This document shows positions 1 to 7,423 of a stretch of DNA of 64,000 nucleotides, one piece after another. Origin of the DNA: DATAES01 sp963721305. GTDB lineage: Bacteria; Actinomycetota; Acidimicrobiia; Acidimicrobiales; JACDCH01. The notes beneath the pieces were generated by a model. The model worked only from the letters and a program-made list of their open reading frames with translations. It made no database searches and was not told the origin of the DNA. The position numbers were made by a program, and so were the translations under genes. The DNA lies in contig CAVRIR010000004.1 in assembly GCA_963721305.1 (NCBI GenBank), positions 310,001-374,000 of the forward strand. The letters run 5' to 3'. Numbering within the stretch: position 1 is the stretch's first letter; the number at the start of each line of letters is the position of its first letter.

Positions 1-1
1 T

Positions 2-172
2 GTGTACGTGCTACCGCTGCAGTCTCTCGTGTGTCCTGCGGGTCGACTTCTGACGACGATCGACGGAAAGACGATGTGGGACGTCGACGGCATCCACCTC
101 AGCCCCGAGGGCGCCGTCCTCGTATGGCACTGGATCGCCACCCAGATCGGGGACCCGAAGCATCCACGTTGA
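2..172 (+). CDS. C-terminal fragment of an SGNH/GDSL-type hydrolase (cut by window edge)
   Basis: An open frame enters from the left edge and stops at 170-172, giving 56 residues. Near the end it carries the sequence D-G-I-H-L-S-P-E-G-A. This Asp-x-x-His block followed by a small helical tail is typical of the last catalytic block of SGNH hydrolases and of the SGNH domain attached to acyltransferase-3 membrane proteins. The Asp and His would complete the catalytic triad; the Ser block lies outside the window. The gene converges on the tRNA-Ala gene. The family call rests on one motif, so the substrate (polysaccharide or lipid acyl groups are common) cannot be stated. Confidence 0.55.
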   Translation: MYVLPLQSLVCPAGRLLTTIDGKTMWDVDGIHLSPEGAVLVWHWIATQIGDPKHPR

Positions 173-218
173 CGACCGAGACGGGACGGTCTCGAAGATC
201 TGTTTGGAGATCGCTCGG

Positions 219-292
219 TGGAGACGATGGGACTCGAACCCACGACCCCCTGCTTGCAAAGCAGGTGCTCTAGCCAGCTGAGCTACGTCCCC
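219..292 (-). tRNA. alaT: tRNA-Ala (anticodon TGC)
   Basis: The minus strand folds as a complete 74-nt cloverleaf. The acceptor stem GGGGACG pairs with CGTCTCC with one G-U, the anticodon loop is TTTGCAA with anticodon TGC, the T loop is TTCGAAT, and the discriminator base is A. The bases after the discriminator read CCG, so the CCA end is not encoded and must be added by the nucleotidyltransferase (a candidate lies at 46048). In mycobacteria ileT and alaT sit together just beyond gyrA; here tRNA-Ile is about 19 kb away at 19288. Confidence 0.96.
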
Positions 293-676
293 GGGGACCG
301 GTCGGAAACCCCGGAATGGTTCTCGGTAGGGCGGCCCGAATGCTACTTCGGTCGATCATCGGGCCGCGGACAGCGCCAACACAGTCGGTGTACGGCCGGG
401 ATGGGCGTTTGAGTCGGTTGGGGGCCGCGCCGGTGACAACCCGTACTCCCGGGCCACCTCGGGTCTTGGACCGGCCCTCGGACACCACCGCCATCACCAC
501 CAACGGCGCCATCGACATCGACCACCACCTCCATCGAGGTGTGCACGATGTCTCGCGACAGCTGTGAACTATGTCCTGAACTCAGACACCGCCTCTCCGA
601 CCAGTTGAGGGCGCGCGGCGATCATCGCCGCCGCCCGTCGTTCTCAACCTCTACCTGCTGTGCCGACGCAGGCGAG
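293..676. other. Intergenic stretch, no gene recognised
   Basis: Between tRNA-Ala and the small protein at 677 I see no convincing gene on either strand. Short open frames exist, as is usual at this GC content, but none has a ribosome binding site or a recognisable protein. The promoter of the leftward tRNA-Ala gene must lie in its right-hand part unless it is co-transcribed; no clear -10/-35 pair stands out. Confidence 0.5.
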
Positions 677-1057
677 TCAGCTCAGGCCTGGGTTCGGGTG
701 GGCATCAGTCGGATAGCGGCTTCTGAGTTGGACGGTGATGCCGCCGGCGCTGAGCTCGTTGCTGTTGGACTCCCACACCGTCATTTCCCAGTCGTAGCTC
801 GGCGCCCACGAGATGGTCATCTGCTTGCGTGTGTCGGACAGAAGGTTCGCTCGCAGGACAGCCACAAGCGCGGCCTGGATCGATTGCGGAATTGTTTCCG
901 CGAAGGCCACCTCGTCCTCGGTCCGTGTGACCGTAAGCCGGCTGAGCACCTCGGTGAGTGTCGGCTCGTCCGCGACGACTTCAGCCGAAGTGTCGTTGAT
1001 GGCGTCACCAGCAAGCAATGCGTTCAAGACCGAAAACGTCTTTTCCATGTACGGCAT
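677..1057 (-). CDS. Small hypothetical protein, divergent from the hydrolase/cyclase gene
   Basis: This 126-residue frame begins with ATG at 1057, preceded by a GGGGG run about 8 nt upstream; a second ATG three codons in is also possible. The protein has an acidic N-terminal half that looks helical and a C-terminal half with alternating hydrophobic residues and several Trp (M-T-I-S-W-A-P-S-Y-D-W-E), suggesting a beta-rich fold. I see no signal peptide or membrane segment and do not recognise a family. It starts about 80 bp from the oppositely oriented hydrolase/cyclase gene, so the two could share a divergent promoter region. A fused plus-strand frame runs across the same DNA, but its extra N-terminal part is low-complexity and not credible. 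Confidence 0.5.
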   Translation of the reverse strand: MPYMEKTFSVLNALLAGDAINDTSAEVVADEPTLTEVLSRLTVTRTEDEVAFAETIPQSIQAALVAVLRANLLSDTRKQMTISWAPSYDWEMTVWESNSNELSAGGITVQLRSRYPTDAHPNPGLS

Positions 1058-1138
1058 AGCGAAACCCCCATTTTCTTTTTCGCCTACATTCGCGCCTGCA
1101 CCGGCAGTATGATCCCGGTCTGGGCGAAGGGCAACAAC

Positions 1139-2470
1139 ATGGCGCTTCCGGTCTCGTTCGTTCGAACGCGCGACGGCATTCGTATCGCCTTCACCGAGAT
1201 TGGGGACGGGCCACCAGTCCTCTTCATCCGCGGGTGGATCACCCATCTCGAACTGCAGTGGGCCGAGCCACGCTTCCGACAGTTCATCGAGGTGCTCGCA
1301 CAGCACACGCGAGTCATTCGGTTCGATTCACGCGGCAATGGACTGTCGCAGCGAGATGTCGGCTGCCCGCAGCTCGAGGAGTTCGTCCTCGACGTCGAAG
1401 CCGTCATAGACGCGGCTGGGGTGGAGACGTGTGCCGTGTGGGGCTCGAGCTTCGGGGGCCCGATCGCGATCGCGTACGCAGCTCGGCACCCCGAGCGCGT
1501 CGAGCGTCTGATCCTCGAGGGCACATATCCGACCTGGGTCGATCTGCGCAGCACGGAACAACGCGAGGCTGTGCAGTCGCTCGTCCGGATGCTGCGAACG
1601 GCACCCGAGGTCGCTGGCACCGGGCTGAGCTACCTCACCGACCCGGCGCCGGAGACGCGCCATGAAGATCGGGTCCGCCGGGGCCGTGCATCGATCGAGC
1701 CGGACTACCAGGCGTACCTCTACAGGCTGCGAGTCGACGTTCGTCCGATGGTGTCGGAAATCACGATGCCGACACTGGTCATGCACGCCGCAGGCAGCCA
1801 GGTGTGGCCGGTGGAGGGCGCACGCCTCCTCTGTGCGGCCATTCCGGCGTCGCGCTACGTGGAACTGTCGGGCGAACAGCACAATCCGTGGGAGGGCGAC
1901 GCCGAGACGGCGTTGCGCTCGATCTGCGAATTCTGTGACGTGCCGTTCACGACACTGCGACGACGGCACCACGATCGCGTCGTCGTCATTCTCTTCACCG
2001 ATCTCGTGAACTCGACCGACACCGCCAGCCGTCTCGGCGACGTCCTAGCCGATGACATGCGGCGAGCCCACGACGACATCGTCGCCCATGCGGTCGGCGG
2101 GAACGTAGGCACATTGGTCAAGTTCACCGGAGATGGCGCGCTCGCGTGCTTCCCGACCGCGTCGGCAGCGTTGGCCGCGGCCGATTCGATCTGTTCGTCG
2201 TCGCAGCAAGCGTCGTTACAGATCCGCGTCGGCATCAGCGTGGGCGAACCGCTCGAAGAGGACGGCGATCTGCACGGGTCTGCCGTCAACCTCGCCGCGC
2301 GCGTGTGTGCGGTCGCACAGCCCAATGAACCCCTCGTCACCCCTGCAGTGCGCGATCTCGCACTCGGGAAGGGCTTCACGTTCGAAGACAGGGGGACCGT
2401 GCAGCTCAAGGGCTTCGCTGAACCCCAACAGCTCTTCGCGCTTTCGGCGCGGATCGAGCGGGACGACTAG
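1139..2470 (+). CDS. Alpha/beta-hydrolase fused to class III adenylate/guanylate cyclase domain
   Basis: The 443-residue protein has two parts. Residues 1-260 form an alpha/beta hydrolase with the nucleophile elbow G-S-S-F-G around Ser104 and a late Asp/His pair. Residues 275-443 form a class III nucleotide cyclase catalytic domain, with one metal-binding Asp in F-T-D-L-V-N-S-T and the second in F-T-G-D-G. It is soluble, with no membrane segment. ATG 1139 is chosen because AAGGG lies 8 nt before it; an ATG at 1109 has no such site. Such fusions are common in actinobacteria, where the hydrolase-like part is thought to act as a sensor or regulator of cyclic nucleotide synthesis. Whether the product is cAMP or cGMP cannot be told from sequence alone. 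Confidence 0.88.
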   Translation: MALPVSFVRTRDGIRIAFTEIGDGPPVLFIRGWITHLELQWAEPRFRQFIEVLAQHTRVIRFDSRGNGLSQRDVGCPQLEEFVLDVEAVIDAAGVETCAVWGSSFGGPIAIAYAARHPERVERLILEGTYPTWVDLRSTEQREAVQSLVRMLRTAPEVAGTGLSYLTDPAPETRHEDRVRRGRASIEPDYQAYLYRLRVDVRPMVSEITMPTLVMHAAGSQVWPVEGARLLCAAIPASRYVELSGEQHNPWEGDAETALRSICEFCDVPFTTLRRRHHDRVVVILFTDLVNSTDTASRLGDVLADDMRRAHDDIVAHAVGGNVGTLVKFTGDGALACFPTASAALAAADSICSSSQQASLQIRVGISVGEPLEEDGDLHGSAVNLAARVCAVAQPNEPLVTPAVRDLALGKGFTFEDRGTVQLKGFAEPQQLFALSARIERDD

Positions 2471-2937
2471 AGCGATCTGGACGGCCCACGCCACGCGGTT
2501 CGCGGGCGCGCCGACCGCCCGAACGCGCTCGGCCTCGGTAGCGACGAGACGATGCCACAACAGGAGTTGGGCCGCCGCGTTGGCTCGGTCCATCGCCTCA
2601 GCAACGTGGGGCGGCACGGGTTCCATGAGTTAGATGTTGCCGCAGGGGTGTGCCCACGCACCCTTGACCGTCGCTCCGTTCGAGGGCTGACAGGTCGAGC
2701 CGTTGGTAATGACGACGTCGACGCGTTCCAGAATCGGCCACTTCGCGTTCCAAGCCGACGCACGACCCCCGCGCCAACACTGTCGCAAAGGGGTTTCCGA
2801 CCAGTCCCACGTCCCCGGGAGTTGTCGAAAACGCGTGCGAAAACTCTGAGACGCGTCTCCGTCGGGAAATTGTGATGCTACTTCTGGCGCTCGATGGCTC
2901 GCGAACAGTCAGCGTGTGGGCCGCGCCCGAGCGGTGT
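2471..2937. other. Gap with a possible gene remnant
   Basis: No complete gene is visible. On the minus strand a frame of about 95 codons ends at about 2632 with a Cys- and Trp-containing tail (C-Q-P-S-N-G-A ... A-H-P-C-G-N-I), but it has no ATG or GTG start and no ribosome binding site. It may be the remnant of a larger gene or chance coding potential. A further minus-strand frame (start at 2626) runs into the 3' end of the cyclase gene antisense and is not convincing. Confidence 0.3.
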
Positions 2938-5181
2938 TCAGGTAACAGGTGCGACTGGGTTCGAGGCCTTCGAGTAGTCACTCGATCCGGCAGCGTTGAC
3001 CGCGCGCACTCGGAACCGATACGTGGTGCCATTCGACAACCCCGTGACCGTACGTGACGTCACGTTCTGACCAACAACGATCACGTCCTTCACCGGGGTG
3101 AACCCGACATAGGCCGTGACGACCCAGGTCGTGATCGGCGGACCACCGTTCGACGCCGGCGCCGTCCACGACACCGTCGCTTGCGCGTTGCCAGCGGTCG
3201 CAGAACCGATCGTCGGCGCATCCGGGGTGATACCGGGTACCGCCGTATTGCTCGCCTTCGAGTAGGGACCCGAGCCGGCAGCGTTGAGAGCGCGTACTCG
3301 GAACCGATACGTCGTGCCGTTCGTCAACCCAGGAACCGTGCGTGACGTCACGTTCTGACCAACAACGATCACGTCCTTGACCGGGGTGAACCCGTCATAG
3401 GCCGTGACGACCCAGGTCGTGATCGGCGGACCACCGTTCGACACCGGAGCCGTCCACGACACCGTCGCCTGCCCCATGCCCGCGACCGCAGTACCGATCG
3501 TCGGCGCATCCGGGGCGATACCGGGTACCGCCGTGTTTGACGAGCCCGACTGCGGTCCTGTTCCGACGCCGTTGATCGCGGCGACCGTGAACGTGTAGGT
3601 GGTGCCGTTCGTCAGTCCGGAGACCGTCTCGGTCGTAGCCGTGTTGTTGAACGTCGTCGCCGGCTGCGCGACCGCCGCGACGAATGGCGTAACTACGTAC
3701 CCGGAGATGCTCGAGCCGCCGTCAGAAGTCGGCGCCGTCCACGACACCGTCGCCTGCGCCATCCCCGCAACCGCAGTTCCGATCGTCGGCGCACCAGCCA
3801 AGGTCGCTGGCGTCACGGCGTTGGAAGCGGCCGACTGCGGTCCTGTGCCGACGCCGTTGATCGCGGCGACCTTGAACGTGTAGGTCGTGCCGTTGGTCAA
3901 CCCGGAGACCGTCTCGGTCGTACCCGTGTTGTTGAACGTCGTCGCCGTCTGCGCGGCCGCCCCGATGAACGGCGTCACGACATAAGCCGTGATCGGCGTG
4001 CCACCGTCAGAGCCTGGCGCCGTCCATGACACCGTCGCCTGTGCGCTCCCGCCGGTCGCAGTCCCGATCGACGGCGCACCAGCCAAGGTCGCTGTCGACC
4101 ACGTCTCGCCGTTGGGATCGCCGCCGTCGGCGGTGAAGGTGAGCGGCGCATCCCAGTACTTGTCGGGCTGGCCGTTCGTGTTCGCGGACGCGATGCCGTA
4201 GCGGTACGTACCGGGCGGGGTCACGATCTTGGTGCCGCCTTGGTCGGTCGTCGCGAACAGACTGAAGTCAAAGGTAGGGATCTGGACGACCTGGCCCGTG
4301 ACCGACGCCGTGTTCACCGCAAGGTACGCGCTCCCCGTGTTGGTGATGAGCGGGAACCCTGAGCTCGGACCGGTCGACGGGTTGAACGTCAGCATGGCGG
4401 GATTGACCGAGGTCGGCACCAAGAAGCTGTACACGTGGTAGCCCTGGTTCGCCGTGTCGCCCGAGCACGCAGCCTGCCCAGGCAGGTTCAACGTCCACGC
4501 GGTCGCCGACCCGCCGGACGGAAGCGGCGCCACCGTGTGCGGGTCGATCGCGACCGATTCGCCGGCGCGTACGCCGCTCGCGAACGCCGCCCACGTCTCG
4601 CCGTTGGGGTCACTGTTGCTGGCGGTGAAGCTGACCTCTCTGTCCCAGTACTTGTCGGCTTGGCCGTTCGTGTTCGCGCACGCGATGCCGTAGCGGTAGT
4701 TGCCAGGAGGGGTCGGGATCTTCGTGCCGCCTTGGTCGGTCGTCGCGAACAGGTTGAAGTTGAAGTTCGGGATCTGGATGACCTGACCCGTGGTCGTTGC
4801 GGTGTTCGCTGCGAGGTACGCGCTTCCCGTCGTGTCGACGAGCGGGAACCCTGAGCTCGGACCGGTCGACGGGTTGAACGTCAACGTGCTGGGGTCGACC
4901 GAGGTCGGCACCAAGAAGCTGTACACGTGGTAGCCCTGGTTCGCCGTGTCGCCTGAGCACGCGGCTTGAGCAGGGAGACGCAACGTCCACGCGGTCGCCG
5001 ACCCGCCGGACGGAATCGCCGCCAACGTGGCCGGGTTGATCGGTATCGCGTCGCCGGCGCGTACGCCGCCACTCGCGAACGCCGCTTGTGCCAAGCCGAC
5101 GATCAGTCCGGCACAAGCGATCACAGCCACGGCGCTCACCGCGATCGCTCTACTGGCGATGCTTCGAGGCTTCCGTTTCAT
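2938..5181 (-). CDS. Secreted protein with two 159-residue repeats and four fibronectin type III domains
   Basis: The start is ATG 5181, with AAGGAAGG upstream; a longer frame to 5331 lacks a signal peptide. The 747-residue product begins with a basic stretch and hydrophobic signal peptide ending near A-F-A-S. Two tandem copies of a 159-residue module follow (about residues 36-360), each with one Cys pair or half-pair, a G-Y-H-V-Y-S-F-L-V block and an end at D-P-N-G-E-T-W. Four fibronectin type III domains follow, each carrying the S-G-L-T-N-G-T-T-Y signature. There is no membrane anchor or LPXTG motif, so it is probably released or wall-associated. FN3 domains often act as spacers or binding modules in extracellular proteins. 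It lies directly downstream of a second secreted protein (5282), and the two probably form one operon. Confidence 0.85.
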   Translation of the reverse strand: MKRKPRSIASRAIAVSAVAVIACAGLIVGLAQAAFASGGVRAGDAIPINPATLAAIPSGGSATAWTLRLPAQAACSGDTANQGYHVYSFLVPTSVDPSTLTFNPSTGPSSGFPLVDTTGSAYLAANTATTTGQVIQIPNFNFNLFATTDQGGTKIPTPPGNYRYGIACANTNGQADKYWDREVSFTASNSDPNGETWAAFASGVRAGESVAIDPHTVAPLPSGGSATAWTLNLPGQAACSGDTANQGYHVYSFLVPTSVNPAMLTFNPSTGPSSGFPLITNTGSAYLAVNTASVTGQVVQIPTFDFSLFATTDQGGTKIVTPPGTYRYGIASANTNGQPDKYWDAPLTFTADGGDPNGETWSTATLAGAPSIGTATGGSAQATVSWTAPGSDGGTPITAYVVTPFIGAAAQTATTFNNTGTTETVSGLTNGTTYTFKVAAINGVGTGPQSAASNAVTPATLAGAPTIGTAVAGMAQATVSWTAPTSDGGSSISGYVVTPFVAAVAQPATTFNNTATTETVSGLTNGTTYTFTVAAINGVGTGPQSGSSNTAVPGIAPDAPTIGTAVAGMGQATVSWTAPVSNGGPPITTWVVTAYDGFTPVKDVIVVGQNVTSRTVPGLTNGTTYRFRVRALNAAGSGPYSKASNTAVPGITPDAPTIGSATAGNAQATVSWTAPASNGGPPITTWVVTAYVGFTPVKDVIVVGQNVTSRTVTGLSNGTTYRFRVRAVNAAGSSDYSKASNPVAPVT
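2941..4095 (-). repeat. Four tandem fibronectin type III coding repeats (~280-290 bp each)
   Basis: Four FN3 units lie head to tail. The last two units (about 2941-3510) are almost identical to each other, for example in the repeated K-D-V-I-V-V-G-Q-N-V-T-S-R-T-V block. The first two are closer to each other than to the last pair. This suggests successive unit duplication. Confidence 0.85.
4099..5067 (-). repeat. Tandem pair of a ~477-bp coding repeat
   Basis: Two adjacent copies (about 4590-5067 and 4099-4575) encode the two N-terminal modules of the FN3 protein. Each begins with G-V-R-A-G and ends with D-P-N-G-E-T-W, and long runs between them are identical at the DNA level. The similarity implies a recent duplication or ongoing gene conversion. 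Confidence 0.85.
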
Positions 5182-5281
5182 ACGAAGGTTTCCTTCCTTG
5201 ATGATCGTGCGCGGATCGGATGGCCGTACGGTCGACGCCCCACCACGATGAGCGGCGGCGTCGACCGTGTCGGGCTGATGG

Positions 5282-6577
5282 TCAGCTGTACAACGCGCCG
5301 GTGAGGGTGGTCGCACCGCACGTGCCGACAACCCCGTTGAGGGTCAAGAACCCGAACGTGTTGATCCGCGCTTGGATCGATCCGACACCGGTCCCACAGA
5401 TCGCCGCGGAACCGCCGACGAACAAGCTCTTCAGCCCGGCGTCACCGGTGATACCGATCTTCGCGGTCGGGACGACCACATACAGGTTGCGGCCATAAGT
5501 ACCCAACGTCGAGCCGCTGGAGAAGTTGTAGTACGTCGCGTTGGGGACCTCGGTGCCCGGCGTCCCCGTGTACGGCTTGGCCCCGACACCACCGATCTGG
5601 TCGGGGTTGCCGAGATCGACACCCGCCGAGCGAGCCGCGGACGACCGATCCAAAGCCACCGCGTTGGCCTGGGAGATCCAACTACCAGCCGAGAAGTCGA
5701 TCACGAAGTCATCGGTGTTGTTGACCGAGTTGGCCTGCGCCAAGAACGAATCGCCACCGTTCTCCTCCACACCAGGCGCCACGAAACCGCACGCCGCCGT
5801 CGCCGCCGTCACCGCTTGGGTCTGTGACACACCGATGGCGGGAAGCCAGAACCCCGTCGTCCCCGACCCCGTGTTGGCCAGACACGCCCGCACCGTGTCA
5901 CCACCAACACTGATCGTGCCGCTCGCGCTGCTGTACAACGCCGTCAGCTGCGCCGTGGTCAGATGCGAAATGTCCTGCGTGCCGTGCTGAACGTACGCGT
6001 AGCTCAAACCGTCACGAGAGAACGGGATATACGTCAACGCGCTCGTCGACGTGTTGTTCGGCCCACGCGACGACCGAGCAAAATCGATCTGACCGGCCAC
6101 ATTGACCAGCGCACCCGTGCACGAGTTCACCGACGCCTGCCACGTGTTGTTCGCCGGATTCGGGTCCACCGCATGACTCAACGCCGCGATCCCGTTCCCG
6201 GAACCATTCGGCCGGTCAAAGCTCGGACCGCCAAGCTTGGACGTGATACAACCCGGCGCCGCCGACGAACCACCACACGGGATCGCATCAAACGACGACA
6301 ACGTCTTGCTCCCCGTCGCCGTGCTGCTGTGCAACGGAACGTAGTAATCCGACCCGCCCGTCAAATCGCAACCCGGATACGGCGACGTACCAGCCAACGC
6401 GTCAACCACATCCTGAATCGTGTCCGACCCCACCCCCACATAACTCGACGCCGACGCCGGATCCGCACCCGCAGGCACAGGCCCACTCCCCCCACCCACC
6501 ACCACCACCAAAGCCGTCGACACGAAAACAACCAGCCCCGCCAACCGCCCCACCCTCCTCAACCAAAATCTCTTCAT
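5282..6577 (-). CDS. Secreted PBP2-like (PstS-type) substrate-binding protein
   Basis: ATG 6577 gives 431 residues, starting with a basic region and a hydrophobic signal peptide ending near A-G-A-D-P. An AAAGGA element lies 13 nt before the start. The mature protein begins with V-G-V-G-S-D-T-I-Q-D-V, which resembles the first substrate-binding strand and helix of PstS-like periplasmic binding proteins. Later blocks (Q-I-D-F-A-R-S-S-R-G, Y-I-P-F-S-R-D-G) fit the same fold. No lipobox Cys is present, and no permease or ATPase gene is nearby, so this looks like an orphan secreted binding protein rather than part of a phosphate transporter. It is followed 100 bp later by the FN3 protein. Confidence 0.7.
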   Translation of the reverse strand: MKRFWLRRVGRLAGLVVFVSTALVVVVGGGSGPVPAGADPASASSYVGVGSDTIQDVVDALAGTSPYPGCDLTGGSDYYVPLHSSTATGSKTLSSFDAIPCGGSSAAPGCITSKLGGPSFDRPNGSGNGIAALSHAVDPNPANNTWQASVNSCTGALVNVAGQIDFARSSRGPNNTSTSALTYIPFSRDGLSYAYVQHGTQDISHLTTAQLTALYSSASGTISVGGDTVRACLANTGSGTTGFWLPAIGVSQTQAVTAATAACGFVAPGVEENGGDSFLAQANSVNNTDDFVIDFSAGSWISQANAVALDRSSAARSAGVDLGNPDQIGGVGAKPYTGTPGTEVPNATYYNFSSGSTLGTYGRNLYVVVPTAKIGITGDAGLKSLFVGGSAAICGTGVGSIQARINTFGFLTLNGVVGTCGATTLTGALYS

Positions 6578-6825
6578 GAGTCTGATGCGTCCTTTACGAG
6601 CCGTGTGATCGTTGGAATCCCCGCAGTGCAGGAACGCAGGCGTCAGCCAACCGCCCACGCACCCGACGGTGACTATCCCGGACCTGTACATCCGCGACCA
6701 GCAAAGGACGGCAACGTTCTCTCGTCCTTCATCTTCGGGCCACACAGCGTGACCCCGGACGTCAGCCTGTTCTGTCGACGCAGTAACTCGACGGGCTACC
6801 TAGTGCCGCGTCAGGTGACGCACTA

Positions 6826-7134
6826 CTAGCGATCTCGACGCCAGTTCCAAACGACGCTGTTGTTCGGTTGCGCGACTGAATCCATCGCCGCTTCGGCCGC
6901 TGCGTCCGGGTCGTAGGCATCGCCCGCGGCCTCATCGTCCGCCCGCATCAAGTCACTGCCATCCGTCGCTTCGGCAACCGTGGCTTCCACCAACGGTTCC
7001 GGATAGGGCGTCGACGGTGGCGGGTCTCTCGACTCCTTGCCGTCATCTCGAACAAGGTCAGTCGGCCGACCGTCGGAGAACCACCGGTCCGTGTGGAGTG
7101 CGTACGGGTCCCGGTACCACCCTTCAGCATGCAC
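6826..7134 (-). CDS. Small acidic protein with DUF2510-like N-terminus
   Basis: A GTG at 7134 opens a 102-residue frame. Its first 35 residues (G-W-Y-R-D-P-Y ... R-W-F-S-D-G) follow the pattern of DUF2510, a short Trp-rich module usually found at the N-terminus of actinobacterial membrane proteins. The rest is acidic and Ala-rich, with no membrane segment, so here the module stands without its usual transmembrane partner. It lies upstream of the two secreted-protein genes in the same direction, 248 bp before the first. Function is unknown. Confidence 0.6.
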   Translation of the reverse strand: MHAEGWYRDPYALHTDRWFSDGRPTDLVRDDGKESRDPPPSTPYPEPLVEATVAEATDGSDLMRADDEAAGDAYDPDAAAEAAMDSVAQPNNSVVWNWRRDR

Positions 7135-7423
7135 AAACCGACCCTAGACCGGTCATGCCCGAAAGAGGCGCGCTGCGTGACATCGCCGGTTTCGGCGCGT
7201 GCACCCGCGCGGAGCGCGCCGCGCTCGTCCCGTTCGGTCACGGCGTGTTCAACGAGGTCGATCCGGTCGCGCAACGGGCGCGGTTCGACGTGCATCCGCC
7301 CGGTGCGCCGGCCCCGTCGTGGAGGTTCGACACCTATGACCGGTACTTGCCGAGCGCGCGCCCAACGTCCCTGAATGTCATGACCGGCATAGGGTTTGCG
7401 CAAACGCACCGAGGAGGTCGCTA

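Noticed and set aside
539..1138. N-terminal extension of the hydrolase/cyclase frame
   Set aside because: The upstream 200 codons are low-complexity, overlap the minus-strand small gene, and the good ribosome site lies before ATG 1139.
2216..2626. Minus-strand 136-codon ORF
   Set aside because: Most of it is antisense to the cyclase domain; only the first 50 residues look protein-like and no ribosome site is seen.
5963..6829. Plus-strand Arg-rich ORF of 288 codons
   Set aside because: Antisense shadow of the PBP2-like gene; composition is Arg/His/Thr repeats without a fold.
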